Made by a program: the position numbers and the translations under genes | The notes under the pieces: generated by a model | The model's database searches: none | What the model saw: only the letters and a program-made list of their open reading frames with translations | What the model was told of the DNA's origin: nothing | DNA from: Sediminibacillus halophilus | GTDB taxonomy: Bacteria > Bacillota > Bacilli > Bacillales > Amphibacillaceae | Assembly (NCBI RefSeq): GCF_900103695.1 | Contig: NZ_FNHF01000001.1 | Span: forward strand, 1,026,961-1,090,960 | Length of the DNA: 64,000 nt | Direction: 5' to 3' | In this document: one piece after another, positions 52,749-60,563 of the stretch | Numbering within the stretch: the first letter of the stretch is position 1 | Layout of the letters: each line of letters opens with the position of its first letter

Positions 52749-53615
52749 TTAATCGGAAGGATTGGCATTCATATCATGCCGATTAGTGACACGATGAATA
52801 TGGAGCGTTAAATAAATAATTTCATCCTTTGTCACATGCCATTCATAGTTTGTCTCAACAAAGACAGCGACCTTTTTACTGCATAAGAACGCTTTGTGGT
52901 ATTTCTTTTTCACTTGTTCGTATAAAAAGTCATCCGTATTCTCGACAGGAGCCTTTTCCTCTCGCAGCGACCGCAGCGCAAAAAAACGCAAATGGGTCAG
53001 AAAGCGTTCATAATTAATTGAGCTTTCATCTAATTCGATTTGAAAATAATACTTGACGATATTCAAGATGTTGTTGACCATCTTTGTCATTTTCACGGTG
53101 GCTTCCATGCTCTCCCCTGATAACTGGCTATTTACCAAATGAAGTGCGATAGATCCTGCCTCATCCTCTTCCAGTCTCACACCAATTGATTTTTCTATTA
53201 AATCAAGCGATGCCATCGCTACCTGAAATTCCTGTTTATAATATTTTCTGATTTCCCATAACAAGGCATTGGGAAGATGGATCCCCTGCTTATACCTGCT
53301 GATGGCAAAACTCAGATGATCGGTCAGTGCAACATAAATATAGTCATCAAGTTTATAAGGAAGCTGTGTTTTAGCATAATCGATGATTTGGTAAGACAAA
53401 TCAAAGTACTCCTCCGGGATCTCGCTGAGCAATTCGGCGAGTTTGTCTGATACCCCCTGATTTTCCAGTACAAATGTCTTTTCCACTTTGTTTGGCTCAA
53501 TGGGATCACCAGGCCTTTTTTGAAACGCCAAGCCTCTTCCCATCACAACTATTTCCTGATTATGTTTATTTTCCGTTAATACGACATTATTGTTAAAGAC
53601 TTTTTTTATTTCCAT
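52749..53615 (-). CDS. licT: BglG/LicT-family transcriptional antiterminator
   Basis: A 288-residue RNA-binding antiterminator. The CAT domain (1-58, MEIKKVFNNNVVLTEN...VVMGRGLAFQKRPGD) binds RAT hairpins. Two PRD domains follow (about 65-170 and 172-280) with conserved His residues at LTDHLSFAI, SIALHLVNSQ and LTLHIHRV, the targets of PTS phosphorylation. A complete RAT overlapping a terminator lies in its own leader, so it is autoregulated. No PTS permease or glycosidase gene follows; its other targets lie outside the window. Confidence 0.9.
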   Translation of the reverse strand: MEIKKVFNNNVVLTENKHNQEIVVMGRGLAFQKRPGDPIEPNKVEKTFVLENQGVSDKLAELLSEIPEEYFDLSYQIIDYAKTQLPYKLDDYIYVALTDHLSFAISRYKQGIHLPNALLWEIRKYYKQEFQVAMASLDLIEKSIGVRLEEDEAGSIALHLVNSQLSGESMEATVKMTKMVNNILNIVKYYFQIELDESSINYERFLTHLRFFALRSLREEKAPVENTDDFLYEQVKKKYHKAFLCSKKVAVFVETNYEWHVTKDEIIYLTLHIHRVTNRHDMNANPSD

Positions 53616-53664
53616 AATCGATCGCCCTCAATAAGTGAATGATAAAAGAAAAACGCTACTATAA

Positions 53665-53750
53665 TAAAAAAACCTAAATTTGGGCATAAATATCCCTTTC
53701 AGAATACTTTACCACAAACTTAGGTTTTGCCTGCCGGACAGTAACAATCC
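53665..53750 (-). promoter_or_regulatory. RAT antiterminator overlapping an intrinsic terminator
   Basis: The minus strand reads GGATTGTTACTG, six bases, CAGGCAAAACC (53750-53723), matching the SacY/LicT RAT. The terminator AACCTAAGTTTGTGG...CCCAAATTTAGGTTTTTTT (53727-53665) shares its last bases. Antiterminator binding and termination are mutually exclusive. It lies about 50 bases before the licT start. Confidence 0.93.
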
Positions 53751-53872
53751 ATTTTACTATTAAATTGTTAGCGGTTTCTTTCATTAAAACATAAGCTATA
53801 AATGGTGTCAATGATTAATATAAGACAATTGGACTAGAAAGTTCCCCCTTAGTATGCTAAGGGGGAACTAAT

Positions 53873-55291
53873 TCAACCGTTATCTCCTTGTTGGTTCTGC
53901 TCAGCTTCCGGTTTGGTGTTTTTAATAAAGAAGGACAAAAGCAATCCTAGCAAGGATAAAAGAGAAACAACAATAAATGCCATATTTGCTCCGTATATAT
54001 CAGGATGATTGATTTCTGGCCTGTTCTCTGCATTGGAAGCGGAGGTTGTCATAACGGTAACCAGAATAGCGGTGCCGACAGAGGCGGCAATTTGTCGCAT
54101 TGTATTATCCATGGCAGCACCATGTGGAATTAAACGCTGGGGCAGCTGGTTCAAGCCTGCCGTAGCAATTGGCATCATGACCATTGACAACCCGAACATC
54201 CGGATGCTGTACATGATTGTTATAAAGCTAAACGAGGTAGAAGTGTTCAGGTTGGAAAATGCAAAGGAAGAACCCGTAATGATAGTCAATCCAATAATCG
54301 CCAGCCAGCGGGCACCCACCTTGTCAAAAATCCTGCCAGTTACTGGTGACATGAACCCGGTAATCAGGGCACCCGGAAGTAAAGCAAGACCTGCCTCAAA
54401 AGCACTGAATTCGCGCATATTTTGCATATATAACGGGATGATGGTCTCCACACCAATTAGTCCCATGAATACAATCATCCCTACCATGACAGCGAGTGGA
54501 AAAATTGGATATTTAAAGACCCGGAATTCCAGCATCGGATGTTCAAGCCGTAGTTGCCTGCTGATAAATAGAACCAGAGCCAAAACTCCAACTCCGAGCG
54601 AGATAAGGGTCAGCGATGCGAACCATCCGTTGTTTCCGGCACTGGTAAATCCATAAAGCAGGCTGCCGAATCCTAACGAGGATAAAATAATCGAAAGGAT
54701 ATCGACTCGCGGTCTGCTTACTTCAGTTACATTTTTCATGGCGAATATAGCCACTACAATGTCAATAATCGCGATCGGCAAAATGATGAAAAACAGTAGC
54801 CGCCAGGAATAATGAGAAGTGATCCAGCCAGACAGTGCAGGACCAATTGCAGGAGCAAACGAAATAACCAATCCGATAAGCCCCATTGCTGCTCCGCGCT
54901 TGTTAACTGGGAATATCATCAAAAATACTGTCTGCATCAACGGCAGCATGACACCCGCGCCCGCTGACTGAATCACGCGGCCAAGCAATAAAAAAGGAAA
55001 GTTAGGTGCAAGCCCGGCAACCAACGTTCCGAACGCAAACACACTCATCGCGGTGATGAATAACTGTCTCGTCGTAAAACGTTCAAGTAAAAACGCACTA
55101 ACAGGAATCATGATTCCGTTGACAAGCATAAAAACAGTAGTGAGCCACTGTCCTGTGTTTGCCGATATGCCCATTTCTTCCATAATCGGAGGTATGGCGG
55201 TAATCATCAATGTTTGGTTAAGAATGGCAATAAAAGCCCCGGCCAGCAGTAAGGTGACAATCGTCGATCTCTTGTTACTGGTTGTAGTCAT
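53873..55291 (-). CDS. DHA2-family MFS exporter (EmrB/QacA/LmrB type)
   Basis: A 472-residue, 14-segment drug:H+ antiporter. Visible are the first-segment TLMITAIPPIMEEMG, motif A-like LLERFTTRQLF, and motif C GLVISFAPAIGPALSGWI in segment five. It is close to the partial gene at the right window edge (both carry IPLYMQN/LPLYMQN, VRMFGL/IRMFGL, MPIATAGLNQ/MPVMTAGLNQ), so they are paralogues. The start used follows GAGGGAGAAG; in-frame ATGs exist 15 and 25 codons upstream. Substrate unknown. Confidence 0.85.
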   Translation of the reverse strand: MTTTSNKRSTIVTLLLAGAFIAILNQTLMITAIPPIMEEMGISANTGQWLTTVFMLVNGIMIPVSAFLLERFTTRQLFITAMSVFAFGTLVAGLAPNFPFLLLGRVIQSAGAGVMLPLMQTVFLMIFPVNKRGAAMGLIGLVISFAPAIGPALSGWITSHYSWRLLFFIILPIAIIDIVVAIFAMKNVTEVSRPRVDILSIILSSLGFGSLLYGFTSAGNNGWFASLTLISLGVGVLALVLFISRQLRLEHPMLEFRVFKYPIFPLAVMVGMIVFMGLIGVETIIPLYMQNMREFSAFEAGLALLPGALITGFMSPVTGRIFDKVGARWLAIIGLTIITGSSFAFSNLNTSTSFSFITIMYSIRMFGLSMVMMPIATAGLNQLPQRLIPHGAAMDNTMRQIAASVGTAILVTVMTTSASNAENRPEINHPDIYGANMAFIVVSLLSLLGLLLSFFIKNTKPEAEQNQQGDNG

Positions 55292-55454
55292 GTTCTTCTC
55301 CCTCTCTTTTTCCAGCCGGGTTGTCCGGTCTGTCATCTGTGTTGTTCCTTGTCTAACAGAATTCACACCTCAATAGATTAACTGATTTCCTAAAGGAATT
55401 CTATTATAGAGACTTAAAATTTACGACATTTTTAGAAAGCAAAAGACAGAGGAA

Positions 55455-55615
55455 ATTGACTTAAGACCTCGAGGGGTAGGCGCTGGAGCTGGACATAGAA
55501 ATGCGAAAGCGCCTTGCTCACCCCCGACAAGCTTAAGACAAGCCTCGACGTGGCGTTTCTTGCCACATAGAGGATTGACTTAAGACCTCGAGGGGGTAGG
55601 CGCTGGAGCTGGACA
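55455..55615. repeat. Direct repeat of about 41 bp with a hairpin-rich spacer
   Basis: ATTGACTTAAGACCTCGAGG followed by GGTAGGCGCTGGAGCTGGACA occurs at 55455-55495 and, with one extra G, at 55574-55615. The 78 bases between contain GAAAGCGCCTTGCTCACCCC and further short inverted pieces (CTTAAGACAAGCCTCGA). It resembles dispersed intergenic repeats of Bacillaceae. No frame is open. Confidence 0.75.
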
Positions 55616-55657
55616 ACATCACTCCCATAGATGCTGATTGCTGATATAAAACAAGAA

Positions 55658-55689
55658 AAACCGAACGAATTGGAATCATCGCTCGGTTT
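55658..55689 (-). terminator. Terminator of the DAACS symporter gene
   Basis: AAACCGA(GC)GA and TC(GT)TCGGTTT form the stem; TTTTTC follows on the minus strand. The stem sequence is shared with the terminator between des and desK. Confidence 0.7.
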
Positions 55690-55747
55690 CTTCCTTTGCC
55701 ACTATGCTTTTGTCATGGCCAAATCAGACAAGTATTCTTTCTCTTTC

Positions 55748-56989
55748 TCAAGCATGCAATTGTTGAGGACTCTCCTCATCATCCTGGTGCTTTTTTTCTG
55801 TCTCTGCCACCACAACAGCACATGCCGCATCTCCCGTCACATTCAATGCCGTCCTCGTCATATCAAGCAGTCGATCGATACCGATAATCAATGCGATGCC
55901 CTCGACAGGGAGTGATACCTGGGTCAACACCATTGCAAGCATAATCAGTCCTACTCCTGGCACACCGGCCGTACCAATACTGGCCAGTACAGCCACCAGC
56001 ACAACCATTAACAATTGAGAAAAAGAAAGATCCACAGCGTAAACCTGAGCGATAAACACCGTTGCAACCCCCTGCATGATTGCCGTCCCGTCCATGTTGA
56101 TAGTGGAACCTAGCGGCTGTACAAAGCTGCTAATCGATTTGGGGACATTCAAATTCTCTTGTGCCGCTTTCATCGACACCGGCAGTGTGGCACTGCTGCT
56201 AGAAGTACTGAACCCTACCGTCATAGCTGGGAAAAATCCTTTTAAGAAATGAACTGGATTCATTTTTCCTAATAAAGATACAGCCGTACCGTACGTAATA
56301 ACCCCATGAATTACAAGACCTGCAAGGACTACCAGCATATACGAGGCCATTGCTTTGGCTCCATCCAATCCCATTGTTCCAATAGCGGAAGCCAATAAAC
56401 CGAATGCCCCATATGGTGCGAAGCGCATGATTAAGTTGACCAAAAACATCATAATATCATTGCCTTGCTCAACTAAACGCAATGCTCCTTCGGTCTTTTT
56501 ACCAAGCATCGCCAATGCAAATCCAATAAAAATAGAAAAGGCGATAATTTGCAGCATGTTTCCTTCCGCCATCGACTGAATGGGATTAGCCGGGATAATA
56601 TTCGTGAAAGTTTCCACCACAGTCGGCGCTTCGCTGCTTTCAAAGCTTGCTCCGGTTGTATCAATTCCAGTTTTTCCCGGCTGGAATAAATAAGCAAGAG
56701 CCATAGCGATGGTAATGGCAATCGTCGTTGTTGCCAGAAAAAACGCCACGGTCTTTCCACCAATACGGCCAAGCTTTTTAGGATCCCCTAATGAAGCAGT
56801 ACCGAGAACAATGGAAAAAAACACAATCGGAACAACAAGCATTTTGATTAAATTCAAGAACAGGGTGCCAAGTAAGCTGAATACATAGTTATCAAGCGTT
56901 TCAAACAAGCTCGGTGCAGAAAAATGCAAAATAAGTCCTACTACAGCACCGAGCAACAGGCCAATGAAAATCTTGGTAGTCAACTTCAT
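55748..56989 (-). CDS. gltP: Dicarboxylate/amino acid:cation symporter (DAACS)
   Basis: A 413-residue glutamate/aspartate or C4-dicarboxylate symporter. The serine-rich re-entrant loop FSTSSSSATLPVS, the NMDGTAIMQG motif (with the cation/substrate-binding Asp and Asn), VAVLASIGTAGVPG and GIDRLLDMTRTALNVTGD are all present. The Arg in the last stretch points to acidic substrates. A cre site lies between promoter region and ribosome site. GAGGAGG precedes the ATG. Choice between gltP, gltT and dctP is open. Confidence 0.9.
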   Translation of the reverse strand: MKLTTKIFIGLLLGAVVGLILHFSAPSLFETLDNYVFSLLGTLFLNLIKMLVVPIVFFSIVLGTASLGDPKKLGRIGGKTVAFFLATTTIAITIAMALAYLFQPGKTGIDTTGASFESSEAPTVVETFTNIIPANPIQSMAEGNMLQIIAFSIFIGFALAMLGKKTEGALRLVEQGNDIMMFLVNLIMRFAPYGAFGLLASAIGTMGLDGAKAMASYMLVVLAGLVIHGVITYGTAVSLLGKMNPVHFLKGFFPAMTVGFSTSSSSATLPVSMKAAQENLNVPKSISSFVQPLGSTINMDGTAIMQGVATVFIAQVYAVDLSFSQLLMVVLVAVLASIGTAGVPGVGLIMLAMVLTQVSLPVEGIALIIGIDRLLDMTRTALNVTGDAACAVVVAETEKKHQDDEESPQQLHA

Positions 56990-57005
56990 TCTATCTCCTC
57001 CTCTT

Positions 57006-57021
57006 TTGAAAGCGCTTTCTT
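57006..57021 (-). promoter_or_regulatory. cre site of the DAACS symporter gene
   Basis: TTGAAAGCGCTTTCTT matches the CcpA consensus WTGNAARCGNWWWCAW at 15 of 16 positions. It lies 16 bases before the start codon, a roadblock position for CcpA. Confidence 0.88.
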
Positions 57022-57080
57022 AAATCAAGGTATGCACGTTTTTCTTAAATTATCCGAATATTTTTAAAATAATTCGCAAT

Positions 57081-57123
57081 AAAAAACCTTTACCATACTT
57101 AGAAGCAAATGGTAAAGGTTTTT
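57081..57123 (-). terminator. Terminator of the DUF1189 gene
   Basis: AACCTTTACCAT and ATGGTAAAGGTT form a perfect stem with A- and T-runs on both sides, just past the stop codon. Confidence 0.85.
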
Positions 57124-57145
57124 GGATAACTTATCGACTCGATTG

Positions 57146-57625
57146 TTATTTTCTTTTTGGATAAACGGTAACCATTTGATATAGAATCAAATAAAGGCCA
57201 ATAATCAACAGCAAAAGCAGGATACCGTTTCCCCAGCCTGCCAATTTTATCCCGGTATAAACAATAAGCGGCAGTGTCAACGCAAAAGCAGTCATTTTCC
57301 ATAGATGCTGAAAAGCGAGCTTCCTGTGCAGCAAACGTGCCATAAGCAGAGCCCCAGCAGCCAGGGTGGAAATAACCACCAACCCGGTAAAAATGACATA
57401 CATCGGATAAAAAGTGATACTCTGCAAGATGAATACACTCCGCAAGTCACTGTCCAATAAAAGGTTTTCTTGAAAGGCCAAAGCATAGCCTTCCGGTAAA
57501 TATAAAACAAAAATCAATAAAAAGATATATACCAAGGTATCCCGCATGCTTACTCTGTTAAGCCAGAACACAGCCTGCTTTTTCGGCAATGCGATGCTGT
57601 TTTTGAATATTTTTATCAATTCCAC
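57146..57625 (-). CDS. DUF1189-like membrane protein
   Basis: About 159 residues with four hydrophobic segments. The N-terminal LIKIFKNSIALPKKQAVFW...MRDTLVYIFLLIFVLYLP pattern fits DUF1189, of unknown function. A GTG with GGAG nine bases upstream is preferred; the frame stays open another 49 codons into the yuzB gene, but without a ribosome site and with atypical composition. It lies about 90 bp after yuzB on the same strand. Confidence 0.65.
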   Translation of the reverse strand: MELIKIFKNSIALPKKQAVFWLNRVSMRDTLVYIFLLIFVLYLPEGYALAFQENLLLDSDLRSVFILQSITFYPMYVIFTGLVVISTLAAGALLMARLLHRKLAFQHLWKMTAFALTLPLIVYTGIKLAGWGNGILLLLLIIGLYLILYQMVTVYPKRK

Positions 57626-57714
57626 GTTTTTCAACTCCTGCAACAGCTCTCCATAAATCGGAACGACCTTAATTATAGCACAGCTGAAGCCAGTCGAAGA
57701 CGTATTTTGTCCTG

Positions 57715-57963
57715 TTAATCCATATAAAAAGCCAATTCTTCGTCGATTTGGCCCCGGATTGCTTTCAGACACTCTTCTGCAGTCTTACCGAACACGCGGG
57801 TCCCATTTACCATGGCATAGGGACGTACCCGGCAAAGTCCACAAAAGGACAAGCAATCATATTTCACTACCGATACTTCCGGATATTCCGATTCCAGTAT
57901 TTGTTCAACATCCACTTCATTGATCAAACTGGCGTCGCAAATTTCGACTACTACTATTCCCAT
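57715..57963 (-). CDS. yuzB: YuzB family protein (DUF1450)
   Basis: An 82-residue cytoplasmic protein of the DUF1450/YuzB family: VVEICDASLINEVD then KYDCLSFCGLCRVRPYAMVNG with three close Cys residues (CLSFCGLC), which suggests metal or Fe-S binding. Function unknown. AGAGAGGGG is spaced for this ATG. It follows the RibF-like gene by 35 bp on the same strand. Confidence 0.85.
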   Translation of the reverse strand: MGIVVVEICDASLINEVDVEQILESEYPEVSVVKYDCLSFCGLCRVRPYAMVNGTRVFGKTAEECLKAIRGQIDEELAFYMD

Positions 57964-57998
57964 TGTCAGCCCCTCTCTCTGCCGCAAACTTCGGCTTT

Positions 57999-58952
57999 TC
58001 AGGAGTGATGATTTAGTCCAAGTATCACGCGCGCCTCTTCTTTGTCCTTGTTCATTTGCTTGATTAATTCATCAAGGGAAGCAAAGTTTTCTTCTTCACG
58101 CATTTTTTGAATGAACGACACCTTCATTGATTTGCCGTAGAGATCGCCAGAGAAATCCAATAAATAGGCTTCAATCAGGTAATCTTTCCCATTTACTGTT
58201 GGTCGGTAGCCAGCATTGATTAATGCATACCAGCATTCACCCGCCATATCGTTCTCTGTAGCTATCTCGACGCTTCCAAGATAAACACCGCTTCCTGGCA
58301 ACTCGTAATCACCATCCGGCGCTAAGTTAGCTGTTGGAAAGCCGAGTTTCCTGCCAAGCGCATCCCCTTCTACTACCTTTCCATTAACGGAATAGTTTCT
58401 GCCAAGCAATGTGTTCACTTTTTCAAATTGTCCCTCTCTGATGGAGGACCTGATATCCGTACTGCTGATTTTCTGACCGCCAATTGTCATTAATGGCGCT
58501 ATCGTCACTGGAATTCCGATATCAGCTGCTAAATCCGTCAAAAGGTCGGTGTCCGATTTACGGCCTTTGCCAAAATTGAATCCTTCCCCTACCACAATCC
58601 CTTTAATATTCAGCAAGGATAGATGCTGATAAACAAATGTTTCAGGGGTCGTCTCTGCGTATTTTTCCGTAAATTCAATTTCATATACTTTGCTGACACC
58701 AAGACGTTCCAGCTGACGGTATTTCTCTCCACGTGGTGTCACACATTGTCTGTATCGTTCATCACGCTTTAAAGCCCACAGGGGATGCGGGTGGAAGGTC
58801 ATGACCGCTAATGACTGCCCGGTTTCTCTCAACCGTCCTGCCTGCCGTAATATCGACTGATGACCGAGGTGAACACCGTCAAATTTTCCGATACATAAAA
58901 TGATTGGCTCGTTACTCGCTGGAGGCGCGTCTTGAATTTGAATAATCTCCAT
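57999..58952 (-). CDS. Riboflavin kinase/FAD synthetase family protein (RibF paralogue)
   Basis: A 317-residue bifunctional-type enzyme. The N-terminal adenylyltransferase domain shows IGKFDGVHLGHQSIL, TFHPHP and the ISSTDIRSSI motif; the C-terminal riboflavin kinase domain shows GRKLGFPTANL and INAGYRPTV. It would convert riboflavin to FMN and FAD. The housekeeping ribC normally sits with truB and rpsO; neither is near, so this is probably a second copy. yuzB follows. Confidence 0.85.
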   Translation of the reverse strand: MEIIQIQDAPPASNEPIILCIGKFDGVHLGHQSILRQAGRLRETGQSLAVMTFHPHPLWALKRDERYRQCVTPRGEKYRQLERLGVSKVYEIEFTEKYAETTPETFVYQHLSLLNIKGIVVGEGFNFGKGRKSDTDLLTDLAADIGIPVTIAPLMTIGGQKISSTDIRSSIREGQFEKVNTLLGRNYSVNGKVVEGDALGRKLGFPTANLAPDGDYELPGSGVYLGSVEIATENDMAGECWYALINAGYRPTVNGKDYLIEAYLLDFSGDLYGKSMKVSFIQKMREEENFASLDELIKQMNKDKEEARVILGLNHHS

Positions 58953-59275
58953 TCCTTATTAGCTCCCTATTTGCTGATTCTCGCTGTCTTCGACAGCCAT
59001 TCGAATTCCTCTATTTATCAGTACCCTGCACGGGCAAAACAGACGTAAGTGTTTGCTTCTCTACCCATCGTCCAGTTTTTTGTTCTGACAAAATCCCAGA
59101 CATCCCCATTATACTAGATAAAACCGTTAAACTGTAAAGTACCAAGCACTTTTGATTGAAAACTAGTCGATCGGTGCCCATTGCCGAATACGAAGATATA
59201 GTAGTACTCCATTGCCGGAAATATTAACAACACCGTTTTTTCAACCATTTTGATATTTCCCCGTCCTATAAGAAT
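58953..59275. other. Intergenic stretch without a visible gene
   Basis: AT-rich DNA between the RibF-like gene and the sspP terminator. It must hold the promoter for the RibF-like gene, but I could not assign one. No FMN riboswitch motif was recognised. Confidence 0.45.
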
Positions 59276-59302
59276 AAGGCAGCCCGGAAAGGCTGCCCTT
59301 TT
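59276..59302 (-). terminator. Terminator of sspP
   Basis: GGCAGCC, CGGAAA, GGCTGCC directly after the stop codon; T-rich flanks are short. Confidence 0.7.
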
Positions 59303-59455
59303 CTATAAATCATGAGAAGATTTTCGTTTCTGACGGGAATGGTTTTGATTTTTCACTTGGTGGGATCCGCTTAGCGGTTCCCCATAAGGCTGGTTTGGAC
59401 TTTTCGGCAGGTTGGGCTGCTTTTGTTGTTTTGGACCTTCACGTCTACCTGACAT
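59303..59455 (-). CDS. sspP: P-type small acid-soluble spore protein
   Basis: A 50-residue basic, Asn/Gln/Lys-rich protein. Its second half, GEPLSGSHQVKNQNHSRQKR then KSSHDL, is the SspP (CotL) signature. AAAGGAGG lies eight bases before the ATG. SspP is a minor spore component made in the forespore. It is monocistronic, with a terminator at the stop. Its gene is easily missed because of its size. Confidence 0.9.
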   Translation of the reverse strand: MSGRREGPKQQKQPNLPKSPNQPYGEPLSGSHQVKNQNHSRQKRKSSHDL

Positions 59456-59637
59456 TTAATGTCCTCCTTTCTGTAATTAAGAATAGTTTCTAATTAACAC
59501 ATCCTCTTTATTCCTAATGATTTGTGCTTTCAATATAAGTCGAGTGAGCATTCTTCTTTTCGGAATATTCTCTACTATGACCTATATACACCAACTTGTC
59601 TAAACAGGAATACCATAAGAAAGGAGAACGAAGGAAA

Positions 59638-59727
59638 GTGACTAATGCAAAATCTGAAGTAATGGTATTTGGCACTTTCCATATACGCTACATCCCAGAC
59701 TTATTTCGCTACCAAATGGGTGCCTAA
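59638..59727 (+). pseudogene. 5' remnant of a DUF5694-like gene
   Basis: A 29-codon frame, GTG start with AAAGGAG about ten bases upstream, reads TNAKSEVMVFGTFHIRYIPDLFR then stops. The VMVFGTFH strand is like the N-terminus of DUF5694/TraB-type proteins, which are normally over 200 residues. Nothing after the stop continues the homology convincingly. Probably a truncated relic; assignment is tentative. The rest of the 440-bp gap shows no gene. Confidence 0.35.
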
Positions 59728-59824
59728 ATAGCAACTACCTGTAAAGGATACCAAGAAGTTGTCAAAGCTTACTTATCGTTTTATAGTACACACGGGATAT
59801 CGTAAGGAAACGCTAAAGAATACG

Positions 59825-59877
59825 TTTACAATTATTAGGAGCTTAGTATATACTAATAATTGATTGATCAATCAATT
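59825..59877 (+). promoter_or_regulatory. Promoter and palindromic operator of the tetR gene
   Basis: TTTACA (59825-59830), an 18-base spacer and TATACT (59849-59854) are followed by the perfect 20-bp palindrome AATTGATTGATCAATCAATT (59858-59877), covering the probable start of transcription. Its TTGATTGA half-site recurs before the next gene. Confidence 0.8.
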
Positions 59878-59895
59878 GTTAATAAGGAGAAGCAT

Positions 59896-60501
59896 ATGCC
59901 ACTTTCAGGTAATCAAATCGAAAAAATGAAAGTAAAACGAGATAAGATTTTGGAACAGGCGATTATCCTGTTTTCAGAACATGGGTATAACGACACCACT
60001 ATTTCCAAAGTGGCAAAAGCCTCTGGAATAAGTTTCGGCAGCGTATTTACCTACTTCGAGAACAAAGAAGAGTTATTTCATCATGCAGTTGTAGAACGTC
60101 TAAAAGAACTTTCCCCTCTGTTATTGGACTTCGATCCAAATGCAGAAGACCCTTACAAGGAATTAGAAGCCATGATCGACAAGCATATCCGCTTATTTGC
60201 CAGTGTCGGTACTTACTTGCGGCTTGTTACCCAGGTAATCGGACAGCATCAACGGTTCGAACGCCAATTCAAGGAGCTTGACCGATTTTATTATACCTTC
60301 CGTTATAAGATCGCAGACTTGGTGGCTAAAGGACAAAGCAGTGGCCAGCTTCGAAGTGAGGTAGACCCTCTCACCTCTTCTATTGCCTACACTTCCTTCC
60401 TGATGGGAATCCGGCTAAATTTGGCTGATCAACCCGAACACGATATTTGGTCTGATTTTGCGCCGGTTGCCATACGGTTATTCGGACCGAACCTTCCATA
60501 A
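59896..60501 (+). CDS. TetR-family repressor
   Basis: A 201-residue TetR regulator. The helix-turn-helix covers about 13-58 (KILEQAIILFSEHGYNDTTI; KASGISFGSVFTYFENKEELF). The C-terminal domain is a helical ligand pocket. It probably represses itself and the following MFS gene through the TTGATTGA palindromes ahead of each. AAGGAG fits this ATG; the frame opens 12 codons upstream, inside the operator. Confidence 0.88.
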   Translation: MPLSGNQIEKMKVKRDKILEQAIILFSEHGYNDTTISKVAKASGISFGSVFTYFENKEELFHHAVVERLKELSPLLLDFDPNAEDPYKELEAMIDKHIRLFASVGTYLRLVTQVIGQHQRFERQFKELDRFYYTFRYKIADLVAKGQSSGQLRSEVDPLTSSIAYTSFLMGIRLNLADQPEHDIWSDFAPVAIRLFGPNLP

Positions 60502-60528
60502 AGTGAAGGTTCTTCTAATTTACAAAAA

Positions 60529-60546
60529 TGATTGATTAATCAATCA
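60529..60546 (+). promoter_or_regulatory. Second TetR operator, before the MFS gene
   Basis: TGATTGATTAATCAATCA is a perfect 18-bp palindrome sharing the TGATTGAT half-site of the operator at 59858. It lies directly before the AAAAAGGAG ribosome site of the exporter gene. Confidence 0.75.
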
Positions 60547-60563
60547 AAAAAGGAGAACGAATC

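Noticed and set aside
59595-59859. Full-length gene upstream of tetR
   Set aside because: Only 29 codons are open after a plausible start, and no further homology can be joined without many changes.
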